Below, piece after piece: positions 32,175 to 42,880 of a DNA stretch of 64,000 bases. This stretch comes from Achatina immaculata. Taxonomy: Eukaryota > Mollusca > Gastropoda > Stylommatophora > Achatinidae. Made by a program: the position numbers and the translations under genes. The notes under the pieces are model-generated. The model ran no database searches. It was given only the letters and a program-made list of their open reading frames with translations, and was not told the origin of the DNA. Location of the stretch: NCBI GenBank assembly GCA_009760885.1, contig CM019715.1, positions 21,968,003-22,032,002 of the forward strand. Reading direction: 5' to 3'. Position 1 is the stretch's first letter; each line of letters opens with the position of its first letter.

Positions 32175-32520
32175 GTCAAGGTTCCCTGATTCCGGACAAT
32201 ATTTTCCTGTCCATCTCTCTGGTCCATGTCAATCAGCTGTTGGCCTTCACTGATTTCTACATTCATTGCTCTTTCTATAAGATGTGTGTTGGACAGCGCT
32301 CCATGCCACTGTTTTAGTCTGTTAAGTATCTTGTTTCTTTGTCTTCCTCTGTTCCTTTATGCCTCCATTTTTCCCCGTTGTCACTCCATTTTCCCCGTTG
32401 TCACTCATTTTCCCTGTTGTCACTAGGTGTTCCAGTTTGCTCGTTTCAAAACATGCCCTACAAATCTTGAATGTTGCGTGTCATACTTTGTATATGTTGC
32501 CTAGCCTTGGTCCGTTTTAT
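32175..32520 (-). mobile_element. LINE (L-G) C-terminal remnant
   Basis: The minus strand shows FVGHVLKRA and, in another frame, SKLEHLVTTGKM, then RGRQRNKILNRLKQWHGALS and THLIERAMNVEISEGQ. Around 32376-32425 a 17-18 bp unit, GTGACAAC(A/G)GGGAAAAT, that encodes the VTTGK motif is locally repeated three times. Confidence 0.72.
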
Positions 32521-34832
32521 CTCCATTCTTGATTCTGCAGTAAGAGAAAATCCACTGTCGGCTTGCTAGGTCTGTCGCAGCTTCATCAGAGCCCATTTAG
32601 CTAGCCGTTTTCAGAGAGATCCTGGCTAGTGTTCATTGGTACCGTAGCGGCCTCGTGGGATAAACCCACAACATACTTCTTCCAACCCTGGAGTCTCTTA
32701 CCTACCTGTTACCGGGGCTGGACTTTGGGAGAGAATTAGAACTTCATTTGTTTTCTTGGCTGTCCATGGTTATTATTCTACTGCCTTAGACGAAACAGAA
32801 TATTTCCAGCTCAACTCATAATACACGAGACCCCGCTCGAGCCACAGAGAGTGACCCCCCACACACCAGTCACCCTCTGTGATAGGCATCACCATCATCA
32901 TCTTCACACCAAAGGGAAAAAAAAGTCACTTTAGAAACAGTCAAGATAAAATAAGCCTAATTACTGCTACTGTCAGTTGTATCTTAATCAGTTATTCTCA
33001 CTGCTTCCATCACATTTTCAATTTTCTTTGCACCTGTAAAGCGTTATCTTATTAAATTCCTCTTCTATCTGCTTTATAAAAACTTCTCCACTCATTAACC
33101 CTAATAAAACTCGTGACTTGTTATTTGAGATTTGTAGATCACCCGAACGCACGCCGAGTTTTGATATAAACAGGCGCCAAGAGGGCGCAGATGTAGAAAA
33201 AAATAACGAGGAACATGATTTCCTCAGACAAAATAAAAGTTACACAAACTTAGGGAATAATAAATCAGTAATCTTTAACCTACTTCAAATATCGTTGTAA
33301 ATTTCCTCGTTAAATCTGAGGTCTTGTCATAAACTTGTCATAACATTCGTGTACACTTTGGTAACTTTTCACCAGTGTTTCTGTTAACGTTACTTTAGTT
33401 TACAGAAAGATGGGTGTAACAAAATTCAGTCTGATCAGGACTATATAAAGTACAACGGTTTTTTTTTCACTTCACGTTGTACAGTGTAATTCTTTTATGT
33501 TTCTCGAGATGATAGTCTCTGTTTACAGTTTGTCGAAGATTTTTCCCGTGCCTGTGTATATTGTAAAAAAATCAATTTCCTGCCACTATAGTTTTGTGTC
33601 TCGTATTCTGTATGCTTAAAGTCTGCAGGATTCTATCATTTCTGTGGTCTGTGCTTTGTTTTTTCCCCCCTGTCTTCCCTTTGTTTATATTCCCTTTGTT
33701 TTTTCAGTCTTCCCTTGTTTCTTTCTCTGTATCTGCTTTCTGTTTCAGATCTCTCCGCTATTTCTGGTCACACTTTGCTGTGTTTATGCCTATCCTTGCT
33801 TCACTATCTTGTTTATGTAGTCTCTGTTGATAGTCTATTCATGATTTATCTCATTCAACTCTAGACACGCCTATAAATAGATCTCAGCTTTATACAATTA
33901 TCCGTCCAGGTTTTGAATCTTTTCTCGCCGACTTTTTTGTTCATGTCTGGTGATTTCATTTTCGTCTTTCATCACGTTTTTTTTTCCCTCTTCTCTTGTA
34001 TTATCTATCTGTTTAGAAATCGTTTTTTTTTCTCTACTTTCTGTGTAAGTAAAGTTATTTTTCTTGCTCTCTCGACCTGTATTTTTTTTTGTTATAGTTT
34101 TTTGTTTGTTTGTTTGTTTTCTCGAGCAGAGTCCAAGTCTGTGAGGGTTTGTTTCCAATTCCTGTCTCTTGAGCAGTGAACGGGTCTTTTTTTTTCATCA
34201 GAAAAGTTCAGGACATCCTTTATTGTCGTAACTAAAGATAACCAGAGAATATGTGTGACCAAAAACAAACTTAAATCTATACGAGCTTCTCGATCTCAGA
34301 TTTTCAAGTTATTAGCTTACATTCTACCACTTGAAAATCTCTACTGCCTTCTACTGTCCTACGTTTACAAGATTCCCCCCCCCCACCCCACCCCACCCAA
34401 AAAAAAAACCCCATTTCCACTCTCACAACTAGCAAACAGCAATGAAACTGCAAAACTCTTCCCAGTATCTTAGAAGCTTGACTGATAAAACATTATGAAC
34501 CACATTCTATTGGGCATTCCAAACATACTTTCTCCTGCTCATAAAGACACATTCACAGAGAAAAAAAAACATGTCCGATTTCGTTTTATGCTCCCATGCC
34601 GAGACATAATTACATTACAAAATCTGAAAGTCTCTAATCTTGTCTCTTTATTCAAAGGAAAAGTAAGTCAGCACTGAAAGACTGGCAGCATTTAGATCAC
34701 TAGAGACTGATCTGATAGATGTACAAACATGCATGGCTTATAGTCTTGGGACTATAAAAAATAGTGTCATTTGTCTTGAAGTTGCTGAAGACAGGTGCCT
34801 AAAAAAAGAATTACATAAATTCAAAGGTTATA
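32521..34832. other. Gene-free stretch, mostly AT-rich
   Basis: I find no gene or recognisable element in 2.3 kb. T-rich sequence dominates 33590-34200. A C-rich/A-rich run lies at 34374-34412. The 86- and 88-codon frames at 33898-34179 are antisense to each other and low in complexity. The weakly tRNA-like segment near 32640-32700 is not good enough to call. Confidence 0.45.
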
Positions 34833-35940
34833 GGTTCTAAGAACTGTAATTGCCGGAGGTGGGGTGGAGAATACGCTATCCACTCCAATGGAGTGCGCTT
34901 CAAATAGCCTCTGACAGTCAAGTCCAGCTCCTGGCCTTCTCGTGGCAGAACTGTTTAAACTGACAGGAGAAGGGGTGAAGGCGAATATCTGGGTCCTTGA
35001 AAACCAGACGCTTCGGGTAGATGAGAGTCATGTTTGGTAGCTCATCTACCGCTGCTGGCGAGATTCTTCAGCTGCCGTACGTGGAGTGGAGCTCCTCCCG
35101 GCAAGTGAAGAAAGGTGTGAACGGGGTTGCCGCGCGGCACCACGATGGAAAAGGTTAAAGAAAGGACTAAGCGAAGTAAACAGTAGTGAAATCACGGCAT
35201 CTCTGTTCTGGAGGTCGGCCACGTCCTAAGTGCACTCATATCGGGCTAAATGAGGTTAAGACAATGCTGGTGAGATTCTTCGGATGCTGAGCGTGGAGTG
35301 AAACTCATCCCGGCCAAGGAAGAAAATGCGGAAACGCAATTAGGGTTTGTGTGGCGCCGATGTGAAAAGGTGATGGAAAGGATAAAGTGAAGCTTAATCA
35401 GTATGTCCAGTAGTATTGCGACGAGAGCTACTCATACCACGGCACCTCTGCTCTAGAGGCCGGCCATGTCCGAAATACACCCATACTGGTGAACTATGCC
35501 TAAACCGGCTTACACCAGTGGTGAAACGTCACGGTACCTCCGCTGTAGAGGTCAGTCACGTCCTAAACACGCCCATACTGGGATAATATGACTAAACCGG
35601 CTCAAACCAGAGGTGGAAGTCACTAGTGGGGCGGATTCGTCCTTCTGGACAAATGTTCCGTCCTGGTCACAACTAGGAAGGGTAGCGGCCACAACCACAA
35701 AATGCTAAGTCGGAGACACTGGACCAGGGCAGTCTAGATAGGCAACCACCTCTCACCCGGCGAGGATGTATGCATATTCTAATCACGCTGAGGTTTTCCG
35801 GTGAGAAAGTCCAACTCTAGACTAAAATGGTGCAATGAAAACCACGGTATCACGCAATCCCGCTTCTGAGACCCACCAAGAATACAGGCTCAAGCCCTGC
35901 GATACTCTGAACCTCTTGTGGTCCTCTCGGGGATCTCGTG
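34833..35940. repeat. Structured 1.1-kb noncoding repeat (R7), copy 1
   Basis: It aligns with 60556-61652 from GGTTCTAAG(A/G)ACTGT through to GTCCTCTCGGGGATCTC. No frame is conserved. Several inverted repeats recur: GGTAGATGAG with CTCATCTACC (35017-35050), TCTGG with CCAGA in a GAAAACCAGACGC context, and ACCTC-(6-7 nt)-GAGGT-type stems. A module beginning CGGYACCTCYGCTCTAGAGG, then CACGTCC and ending CTAAACCGGCT occurs three times (about 35195, 35438 and 35530). It may be the untranslated part of an element or a structured RNA-bearing repeat. The right edge touches the PSMC3-like fragment. Confidence 0.85.
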
Positions 35941-35949
35941 TGGTCCTTT

Positions 35950-36240
35950 CAGGGAAAGGTGACTTTCACCCTGATCTCGTGGGTCTACATCCAGCAACTC
36001 ATTGACATTGGAAACCAAGTATGGCAGGGTCCTGTTCATTTTGGCGTTCTCTGTATTCTCCTTGATCTTCTCCCTCCGTGCCTGCAGTTCATGTGAGATT
36101 CGCATGATCTCTGACATCATAATCATTTCACGGTCAAGCAGACCAGTTCCTCCAATAACGTCATCTGTTGGCATACAGTAGTACCTCCTCTCCACCAGAT
36201 TCTTCTCCATCGTCCCATATAGATCTATCTTCCAATGTAG
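35950..36240 (-). pseudogene. 26S proteasome ATPase Rpt5/PSMC3-like fragment
   Basis: Rpt5 is one of six AAA+ ATPases that unfold substrates at the base of the 26S proteasome. The minus strand reads [20 protein letters not shown] in one frame and then, after a frameshift near 36177, [38 protein letters not shown] and [20 protein letters not shown]. These follow the family's N-terminal coiled coil and start of its OB domain in order. The codon before STLED is ATT where a start would be expected. The AAA+ domain is absent: similarity ends near DPRDQGE, next to repeat R7. A missing start, a frameshift and truncation make it a pseudogene. The contiguous copy suggests a retrocopy, although a single exon is also possible. 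Confidence 0.82.
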
Positions 36241-36407
36241 AAATTTTCTGAAAATGATTCAGCAACAACAGTTCTTCACCGGCTCTTTGGATCAAACATG
36301 GTCTGTGAACAGAAACTAACCAGAGGGACCTGTTCCTCTCTTATATCTGAGCTTGAATCCTCCTCCCCCCCCGCATATTTTCGATACTTTGCAACACTAA
36401 GAGAATG

Positions 36408-36588
36408 GGAGGGCTGACTTACGTACGGGACGGCTGACTTACATACGGGACGGCTGACTTACGTACAGGAGGGCTGACTTACGTACGGGAGGGCTGACTT
36501 ACGTACGGGACGGCTGACTTACGTACGGGAGGGCTGACTTACGTACGGGAGGGCTGACTTACTTACGGGAGGGCTGACTTACGTATGC
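36408..36588. repeat. 20-bp minisatellite, about 9 copies
   Basis: The unit is GGGCTGACTTACGTACGGGA with G/C variation in GGAGGG/GGACGG. Confidence 0.95.
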
Positions 36589-37184
36589 CCTGAATGTTAG
36601 CACGACGCTAATTTTAGCATGTCACACATAAACTGTCTGATCTGATAAATTACTTCACCTGTTCTCATCTCCCTCACGTTTTCATTGTCCCGTATTTCCT
36701 TGTTTCATTATCTATTTATTCTTTTATCGGCTTCATGGACAGCGCTAACATTCCCGCCTTTGGAGTGACCACTCGTACGTGAAACATGGACGGCCAGAGG
36801 TCATAAATTATCTTATTTAAAGAATCGTTATACCGACCGAACAACCATTGGACCGCGCATGACACACATAAACATAGTTTGTCATCTAAATGTTTGATAG
36901 ATGGGTGTTTTTCTTTGGTTGTTGTTACTTTTCCTGTTATCTTATTTCTCTTATTATAAAGATATAAAGGCATTAGTTTATTATCTGCAAACTTACTATA
37001 TCAATTTATTATCTTCTTGCTTGCTAATATTCCGTTTGTTTCGTTATAATTGGTTGCCTGTGTTATTCTTTTCTACCTTATCCTCATCTTCTTTCTCCAG
37101 TTATTAAAAACAAAGTTTTATTTTTAAAAAATCGTGTTCATCATTTTTACACAGTTGCGTTATAAAAACAAAGCAGCTAGCGTC
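36589..37184. other. Gene-free AT-rich stretch
   Basis: Nothing recognised. The 85-codon minus frame at 36716-36973 is non-repetitive, but no domain is visible. Confidence 0.45.
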
Positions 37185-37285
37185 ATAAATTTTAGAAAAC
37201 GAGCCAAAAAATGCTATATTGAACCTATCTTGTTATATGGAAGTGAATCATTGACAATAGGGAGGTCTGCACAAAAATCAATGTG
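37185..37285 (+). mobile_element. L-A LINE internal fragment
   Basis: TTTTAGAAAACGAGCC, AATGCTATATTGAACCTATC, TTGTTATATGGAAGTGAATC and GTCTGCACAAAAATCA match the L-A segment encoding RKRVLKCYIEPILLYGSESW and RSAQKS. Both ends are lost; a 12-bp GATTATGAATGT-type tandem (37330-37380) follows. Confidence 0.8.
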
Positions 37286-38280
37286 CAGCATGGCCTTGTA
37301 AGTAATGATTATAGTTGCTAGTATTATTGATAATGAATATGATTATGAATGTGATTATGAATGTGATTATGGGTGTGATATTAATATATTGTAGGCATAA
37401 TAGTAACATCTAATAGCAACAGAAAAAGTAAATAGGAAAATTAGAGCAGTGTAGAAAAAAACAAACTTTCTTGACACTGTATGACTGGACGCTGACATGT
37501 GTAAACAAAGTATAAAAAACGAATAGAAGAGACAGACACAATGAAAAGCGAGGACACAATAAAACCTCCGACGTGAAAGAGCAAGATAATGACTTAGGTA
37601 AATGACAATGTATAGATGGAGTTGACGCAGACTGACACATATTAGTTTGCTAATCTTAGGACGCTATTGCACACGGTTTTTAAATAAAGTAGCGACCAAT
37701 TCGGCCTGCTGACCAATTAAATATTTAGAGGTGTGGCCTATATGACAATTGATTTACGACACATAAGTCGCGGGGCAGTTGGAGAAAAAAAAGACGACCA
37801 GAGAGACAGCAGAGAGAGAGAGAGAGAGAGAACCATCAAGTGTGGGATTGTCAGACCAAAAACGGTCAGTAAACGAGAGCCGATTGAGAGGGCAGAGGAA
37901 GACTGCCAGAGAGGATCAAACAGACAAGGGGACGATCAGAGAAGAACAGCAGACAGAGAGAGAGAGAGAGAGACGATCCTAAATCGTCCGACGAAAGACG
38001 GTCAGTAAGCGAAGGCCGATTCGGACAGCAGAGGAAGACGGTCAGAAGAGAATCGGACAGACAAGAGAAGAACAGAAGGACAGACAATCGGAGAAGAACA
38101 GTAGAAGGAGAACACACACCAGAGAAGACACGAGAGAGAAAGAATACGTAGGTAACGACAGATTAGGGCAACAGATATTTAGGAGATCAATTTAGAACCA
38201 GAGTTAGTTTTATGAGAGACAGAAATTGTCTCAAATTCGGAAAGTGTTTATTTTAGTGCTGTGTTAGAAAGCAGAAGATT
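37286..38280. other. Purine-rich leader-like stretch
   Basis: From 37780 to 38150 the plus strand is strongly purine-rich. It carries two diverged copies of a block of about 120-140 bp: ACGGTCAGTAA-CGA-(A/G)GCCGATT, then GCAGAGGAAGAC, GACAGACAA and AGAGAAGAACAG. It continues without a clear boundary into the 42-bp array. It might be part of an LTR or element leader; no primer-binding site or LTR pair was found. Confidence 0.4.
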
Positions 38281-38662
38281 TGATACATTTGTGACTTTGT
38301 GTAGAGGATGTAGACGAGAAGTTAGTACATTTGAGACTTTGTGTAGAGGATGCAGACGAGAAGTTAGTACATTTGAGACTTTGTGTAGAGGATGTAGACG
38401 AGAAGTTAGTACATTTGAGACTTTGTGTAGAGGATGTAGACGAGAAGTTAGTACATTTGAGACTTTGTGTAGAGGATGTAGACGAGAAGTTAGTACATTT
38501 GAGACTTTGTGTAGAGGATGCAGACGAGAAGTTAGTACATTTGTGACTTTGTGTAGAGGATGCAGACGAGAAGTTAGTACATTTGAGACTTTGTGTAGAG
38601 GATGTAGACGAGAAGTTAGTACATTTGTGACTTTGTGTAGAGGATGCAGACGAGGAATTAGT
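38281..38662. repeat. 42-bp minisatellite, 9 copies
   Basis: The unit is GATG(T/C)AGACGAGAAGTTAG, then TACATTTG(A/T)GACTTTGTG and TAGAG, 42 bases or 14 codons. It is highly homogeneous. Plus-strand frames (CRGCRREVSTFETL repeated) and the minus frame stay open over the array. No start context, signal peptide or flanking coding sequence supports a protein. Confidence 0.96.
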
Positions 38663-39045
38663 TGACCACGTGTTGCGGATCTAATATAGTAGAGAGTTTG
38701 TAATTGTCCTCTTATCACATGTTGAGAACATTGAGAAATCCTGCATGTAGAATATGCTAGAGTTTGATGTTGTGAACATGATTATGTGCTTCAACGACGA
38801 AACTAACGAGGTGTATGTCATATTCCATCTTATTCCAAGTGATGATGTAGACAATACATCTTGATCTTATCTGACAGAGTAAATGAATTCAGAGAACATT
38901 TCATCGGACTTGCTCTGATCTAGTGAATGTGATAATGCGTGTGAGATCTCGATGTGTTATGATCAAATGAAAAACTTAATAATCTTCAATCTTCATCAAT
39001 AATATGATAGTTCACACCTTTACATTGTTATAAAAGGAAGCAGCA
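38663..39045. other. Gene-free stretch, nothing recognised
   Basis: AT-rich, with no repeats or open frames of note. Confidence 0.5.
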
Positions 39046-39049
39046 GAAA

Positions 39050-39430
39050 TATGGTTTATTAGAAAATGTTGCGAATTCCCTGGGCAGCAAAAATAACTAA
39101 TGGAGAATGTTTGAGGAGACCAGGAGAGACAAAAAAAAACTTGTCCAAAAGAGTGAGAGAGAGAGAGAGTGAGAGAGAGAGAGAGAGAGGGAGAGAATGT
39201 ACTTCATAGGACATGCAATGAGAAGAGGGGGCATTGAAAATATTGTAACAACAGAAAAAATAGAGGGAAGAAGAGCCAGGGGAAAACCAAGAGAAATGAT
39301 ACTGGACAGTCTGATGAGATGGTGTGAGAGGAGATCATCAAACGAGCTAATGGCCTGCATGAAGGATCGTGTATTCTGGAGAAGAATAATAGCCAACGTC
39401 AGTCGGCACGGCACCTGATGATGACGAGCG
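39050..39430 (+). mobile_element. L-A LINE 3' end with internal GA expansion
   Basis: ATATGGTTTATTAGAAAATG and onward match L-A. At the codons for KKIRERQC the AGAGAGAGAC of the element has expanded to about 55 bases of GA-rich repeat (39147-39193). The frame resumes as IGHAMRRGGIENI, then RPREMILDSLMRWCERRSSN and ANVSRHGT, ending in CTGATGATGACGA. The right boundary is indistinct. Confidence 0.87.
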
Positions 39431-39479
39431 TCATGAAAATAACGTAGTTTTTCTTCCTCATTTATTATTGTCTAAAGGT

Positions 39480-39790
39480 TAAGGTATGAGTTGTGAACCA
39501 GCGTCATTGCTCACGGTCAAACCGTAAGTGGACCAGAAACTGTTGACTAGTGTCGCCATCAGCACGAACTCCGTAGCTAGCGGCTCGCCATCAGCACGAA
39601 CTCCGTAGCTAGCGGCGTCATTCCCCTTACTTTCCAGGGTTTTGACCCTGATACCCAGTTGTTTCCTGGGGCTGGGTGAACCCTGGGAATTTTTTTTTTT
39701 TTTTGCCAGCCACAGTCTGACCGCCGTCACTTGGTGAGTGGAAATCGAAACCGGGTCGCCTGGTCGGCGAGCGAGTGTCTAATCTACTGC
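39480..39790 (-). mobile_element. SINE-3 candidate, tRNA-like head
   Basis: On the minus strand the head reads TAGATTAGACACTCGCTCGC with a B-box-like GGTTTCGATTTCC. The body contains an A run (39690-39705 reversed), GGGTTCACCCAGCC and AACTGGGTATCAGG. A 33-bp segment, GCCATCAGCACGAACTCCGT plus AGCTAGCGGC, is tandemly duplicated at 39555-39619. The GGGTTCACCCAG box is shared with SINE-1, so the families may be related. Confidence 0.6.
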
Positions 39791-39949
39791 AGAAACGTGG
39801 CTCTTATTGTCTGTTTTTTTTTAAAAACCTTTCTTCAGTTTCCGTTTGTGGTGTTTATGTGCATATGTGTGTATGTGCGTGTGTTTTTGTGAGTGCATTA
39901 ATGTGTGTATGTGCGTGTGTGTGTTTAAGAAACTCTCCAACCAAATGGT

Positions 39950-40388
39950 TACTGTCCTTGTCTTTCACAGTAATAAGTACACATTCCTTGTCTTTCACAG
40001 TAATAAATACACACTCCTTGTTTTTCACAATGATAAGGACACATTTATTATTTTTCACAGTAATAAGTATACATTTATTGTTTTTCATAGTAATAGGTAC
40101 TCACTCCCTGTTTTTCACAGTAATAAGTACTCACTCCTTGTTTTTCACAATGATAAGGACATATTTATTATTTTTCACAGTAATAAGTATACATTTATTG
40201 TTTTTCATAGTAATAGGTACTCACTCCCTGTTTTTCACAGTAATAAGTACTCACTCCTTGTTTTTCACAATGATAAGGACATATTTATTATTTTTCACAG
40301 TAATAAATATACATTTATTATTTTTCATAGTAATAGGTACTCACTCCCTGTTTTTCACAGTAATAAGTACTCACTCCCTGTTGTATGG
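39950..40388. repeat. 30-bp repeat in a 120-bp higher-order unit
   Basis: The basic unit resembles CAGTAATAAGTACTCACTCC followed by TTGTTTTTCA. From 40021 the pattern of four variant units repeats every 120 bases almost without change (40021, 40141, 40261). Because 30 and 120 are multiples of three, frames of 263 and 188 codons stay open; they are simple translations of the array (for example VFHSNKYTFI). Confidence 0.95.
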
Positions 40389-40439
40389 TCGCAAATATGG
40401 TTTACAAACTGACCTCAAAACTTGGGGTGGGAAAAAAGT

Positions 40440-40768
40440 TTGGACACATTGTAAATCTGAAATTATCATCAAAGCTCTTGGACACATTGTAAACAGAGAC
40501 TACCATCACAGATTTTGGACACATTGTAAACAGAGACTATCATCAAAGATCTTGGATACATTGTAAACAGAGACTATCATCAAAGATCTTGGACACATTG
40601 TAAACAGAGACTATCATCAAAGATCTTGGACACATTGTAAACAGAGACTATCATCAAAGATCTTGGACACATTGTAAACAGAAACTATCATCAAAGATCT
40701 TGGACACATTGTAAACAGAGACTATCATCAAAGATCTTGGACATATTGTAAACAGAGACTATCACCAG
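40440..40768. repeat. 37-bp minisatellite, about 9 copies
   Basis: The unit is AAAGATCTTGGACACATTGT followed by AAACAGAGACTATCATC. The first two units are diverged. It starts about 50 bases after the 30-bp array ends. Confidence 0.95.
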
Positions 40769-41184
40769 GGCCGTGCAGTGCCAGGTTAGAGACCGGGGTC
40801 AGTTAAGAGTCTTAGCTTCCTGTCCATACACGGAAAGTTATCTCCCCTTTCCCCTCTCCTGACTATTATCAGGCGAGACGCTGGGGCAACCAGTTTGAAC
40901 CCGCACAGTAAAACAGATCCTTGAACTTCGAACTTTCTGATACTGGTTGTTGCCTTTAAAGGCAATCCTGTCATGCCTTAGAGGCACACAGCCTCGTGGC
41001 TGATGTCAAATTTAACCGCAGATGTCCATGATCTCGTTCTTGTTCTGTCTCTCCTGGAACAGAGAAGAGGTCGTTCTTTGTAGTCAACGCGGTGAACGTG
41101 TTCAAGCACAAGAACGGTGTCGCATTTGAAGTGCGTTCCTGTCACTGTTGTTTTTTTTTTTTTAACAGCCCTTGAGTGAAAGTA
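40769..41184. other. Gene-free stretch
   Basis: Possible unassigned dispersed sequence containing GCCTTAGAGGCACACAGCC. No gene was recognised. Confidence 0.4.
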
Positions 41185-41370
41185 AAACTCAGAAGGTACA
41201 TATCTTCTTTAGTAGACACAGTTGAGATGGGGATTGTTAGCCAGGCTAGGCCTGTTACTGTAAGGCACCAACGGAGAAGTGGGAGGGGCTAGTGGTTGGG
41301 TAATACTTCGCTAACTCCGAGGCCAACATTTCAGGTATGAGTCGCTGATTTGCCAAATCCGAATAACGCT
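41185..41370 (+). repeat. Dispersed repeat R6, diverged right half
   Basis: TTGTTAGCCAGGCTAGGCCT and GTTACTG, then CAACGGAGA-GTGGGA, GGTCG-like segments and TATGAGTCGCTGA follow the right half of the R6 copy that lies just downstream at 41438-41783. The two may be an old tandem pair. Confidence 0.6.
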
Positions 41371-41437
41371 TTCGTTTTGTTTGTTTTTTTTCCCTACCGC
41401 AGAAAAGTAATAAATCTTGTATTATTTTGTCTTGTGC

Positions 41438-41783
41438 TATCTCCCTGTAACTGCGAGCTGGTGTTATGGGGGCAGCAGATGCTGTATGTGTACAGCATCG
41501 TATCGGCGTGGGAGCGGGTTGTGGCGGCTACTTTTTCAGTCCCGGAGTACAGCTAAAAAGCTGGGTGTGTGCAATGCTTCTTTAGCAGACTCCACCACCA
41601 TGGGGACTATGGCGATCCCTGCCCCGTTAGCCAGGCTAGGCCTGTTACTGGGGGTAACAATGGAGAGATGGGACGGGGTCTTGGTCAGCTTTGGTTCGCT
41701 AATCCCGACGATAGCATATCAGCTACGGGTCGCTGATTGCGTCATCGTACAGCGCCTTCATCTCTCAAAAGCAATAAATAAAT
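41438..41783 (+). repeat. Dispersed repeat R6, full-length copy
   Basis: It shares with 14128-14480 the segments GTACAGCATCGTATCGGCG, GGAGTACAGCTAAAAAG, TTCTTTAGCAGACTCCACCA and GTTACTGGGGG over about 345 bp. The 122-codon frame at 41417-41785 is not preserved in the other copies, so I treat the repeat as noncoding. Confidence 0.82.
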
Positions 41784-42299
41784 AACATCGTTCAAGAAGG
41801 AGAAGAATAATTTATTATGTTTTAACATTATGATATTTCCATACCTTGAGAAAACGTTTACATATAACTCCGACCACTATTGTTCATGCCTGCAGAATGT
41901 ATGGACGAAGAAAAGCTAGCAGCACTTCCTAAGATTAACTGTCAAGTTAAAGTACAATTAAAGGTTAAAAAAGGCAACGGTAATCCTGTCCTGCCTTAAT
42001 TTTCTTCTTCTAGTCTGATACTTGTTCATTCCAGCGTCTGGCACCTTGTTATGGGCGCGGCGCCTGGGAGCCTGCCATACGCGAGACTGGCTCTGACCAG
42101 GGCTGTTGATGTTCCAGGCTGATGAAGATCGGTCTCAAACTCGTGTATGAATAATTTACAAGAAATTTTGACAAGTCTTCAGAAGTACACAACTGTTCAG
42201 ATGTAAAGAGCCATAGTCACTTTCTTCCTGGCTTCCCTTTCGCTTCTCTTGTATAAAATGTAATATTTGACTACATTTGATTAAAGCTGATCAAATAGT
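41784..42299. other. Gene-free stretch, nothing recognised
   Basis: No repeats or motifs worth naming. Confidence 0.45.
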
Positions 42300-42880
42300 A
42301 CACCGACTGCGAGGGAGTCTATGCAAGTACAACTTAGAGAATGAGAGTGGCGGTGCAAGCAGCATCAGAAGAAATTTCCTGGTTGCTGGAGCAGGCGACT
42401 GGTGCGGGGGTCATTGTAACAGACTCCCAGAAGCATGTTACGGAGAATCGAGAGACATTTCTTCTGCAGGGAGTGCGTCCAGCTTCTACTGGGCTTTCGG
42501 TTATCCAGTCTGACGTGGATATGCTGCCCAGGTCATGCGGGAGTCAAGGGCAATGAAAGAGCGGACAAGCTCGCAGGCACGGCATCAGTTCAGGGGAACC
42601 CTCAGAATGGACGAGGAGGATGCTGCAGGAGCCACCTTGGATAGGCTGCGTGTATGGAGGATGACATGGGCTTGAATGACGACAATCACATCAGGAGGAT
42701 GACCGAAAAGAGGAGAAGAGAGAAAGTGGACATTTTTTCGGAAAGAAGCGATTTAGCCCGCGTTACCTGCCACCAGTGTGTGGCTGGCTCCGTCAGAAGG
42801 CCCACGCGTCAGTGGCTGTTGGAAGGGAAGGCGGAGCACGTATGGGAATGCCCAGAGTATGAAGATGCCAGTCTCTGACT
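42300..42880 (+). mobile_element. RNase H-containing LINE remnant (L-M)
   Basis: Three overlapping frames together show a decayed RNase H domain: IVHRLRGSLCKYNLENESGG region, WLLEQATGAGVIVTDSQ (the strand carrying the DSQ/DSxS-type acidic residue), HAGVKGNERADKLAGTASVQ, then EDDMGLNDDNHIRRMTEKRR and C-terminal Cys/His residues (TCHQC, HVWECPEYEDA). HAGVKGNERADKLAG is the classic RNase H end motif. A similar domain follows the RT in some LINE clades. RT itself is not present, and frameshifts occur about every 80 codons. Confidence 0.8.

Noticed and set aside
32640..32720. Further tRNA-derived SINE head
   Set aside because: AGCGGCCTCGTGGGATAAACC is faintly tRNA-like, but no B box follows and no other copy is visible.
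38261..38665. Cys-rich repeat protein (CRGCRREVSTFETL units)
   Set aside because: A 42-bp unit keeps three frames open on both strands equally; there is no evidence that this frame is preferred.
39775..40566. 263-codon ORF with hydrophobic repeats resembling membrane segments
   Set aside because: The frame follows the 30-bp/120-bp tandem array; the hydrophobic pattern reflects TTT-rich units, not a membrane protein.
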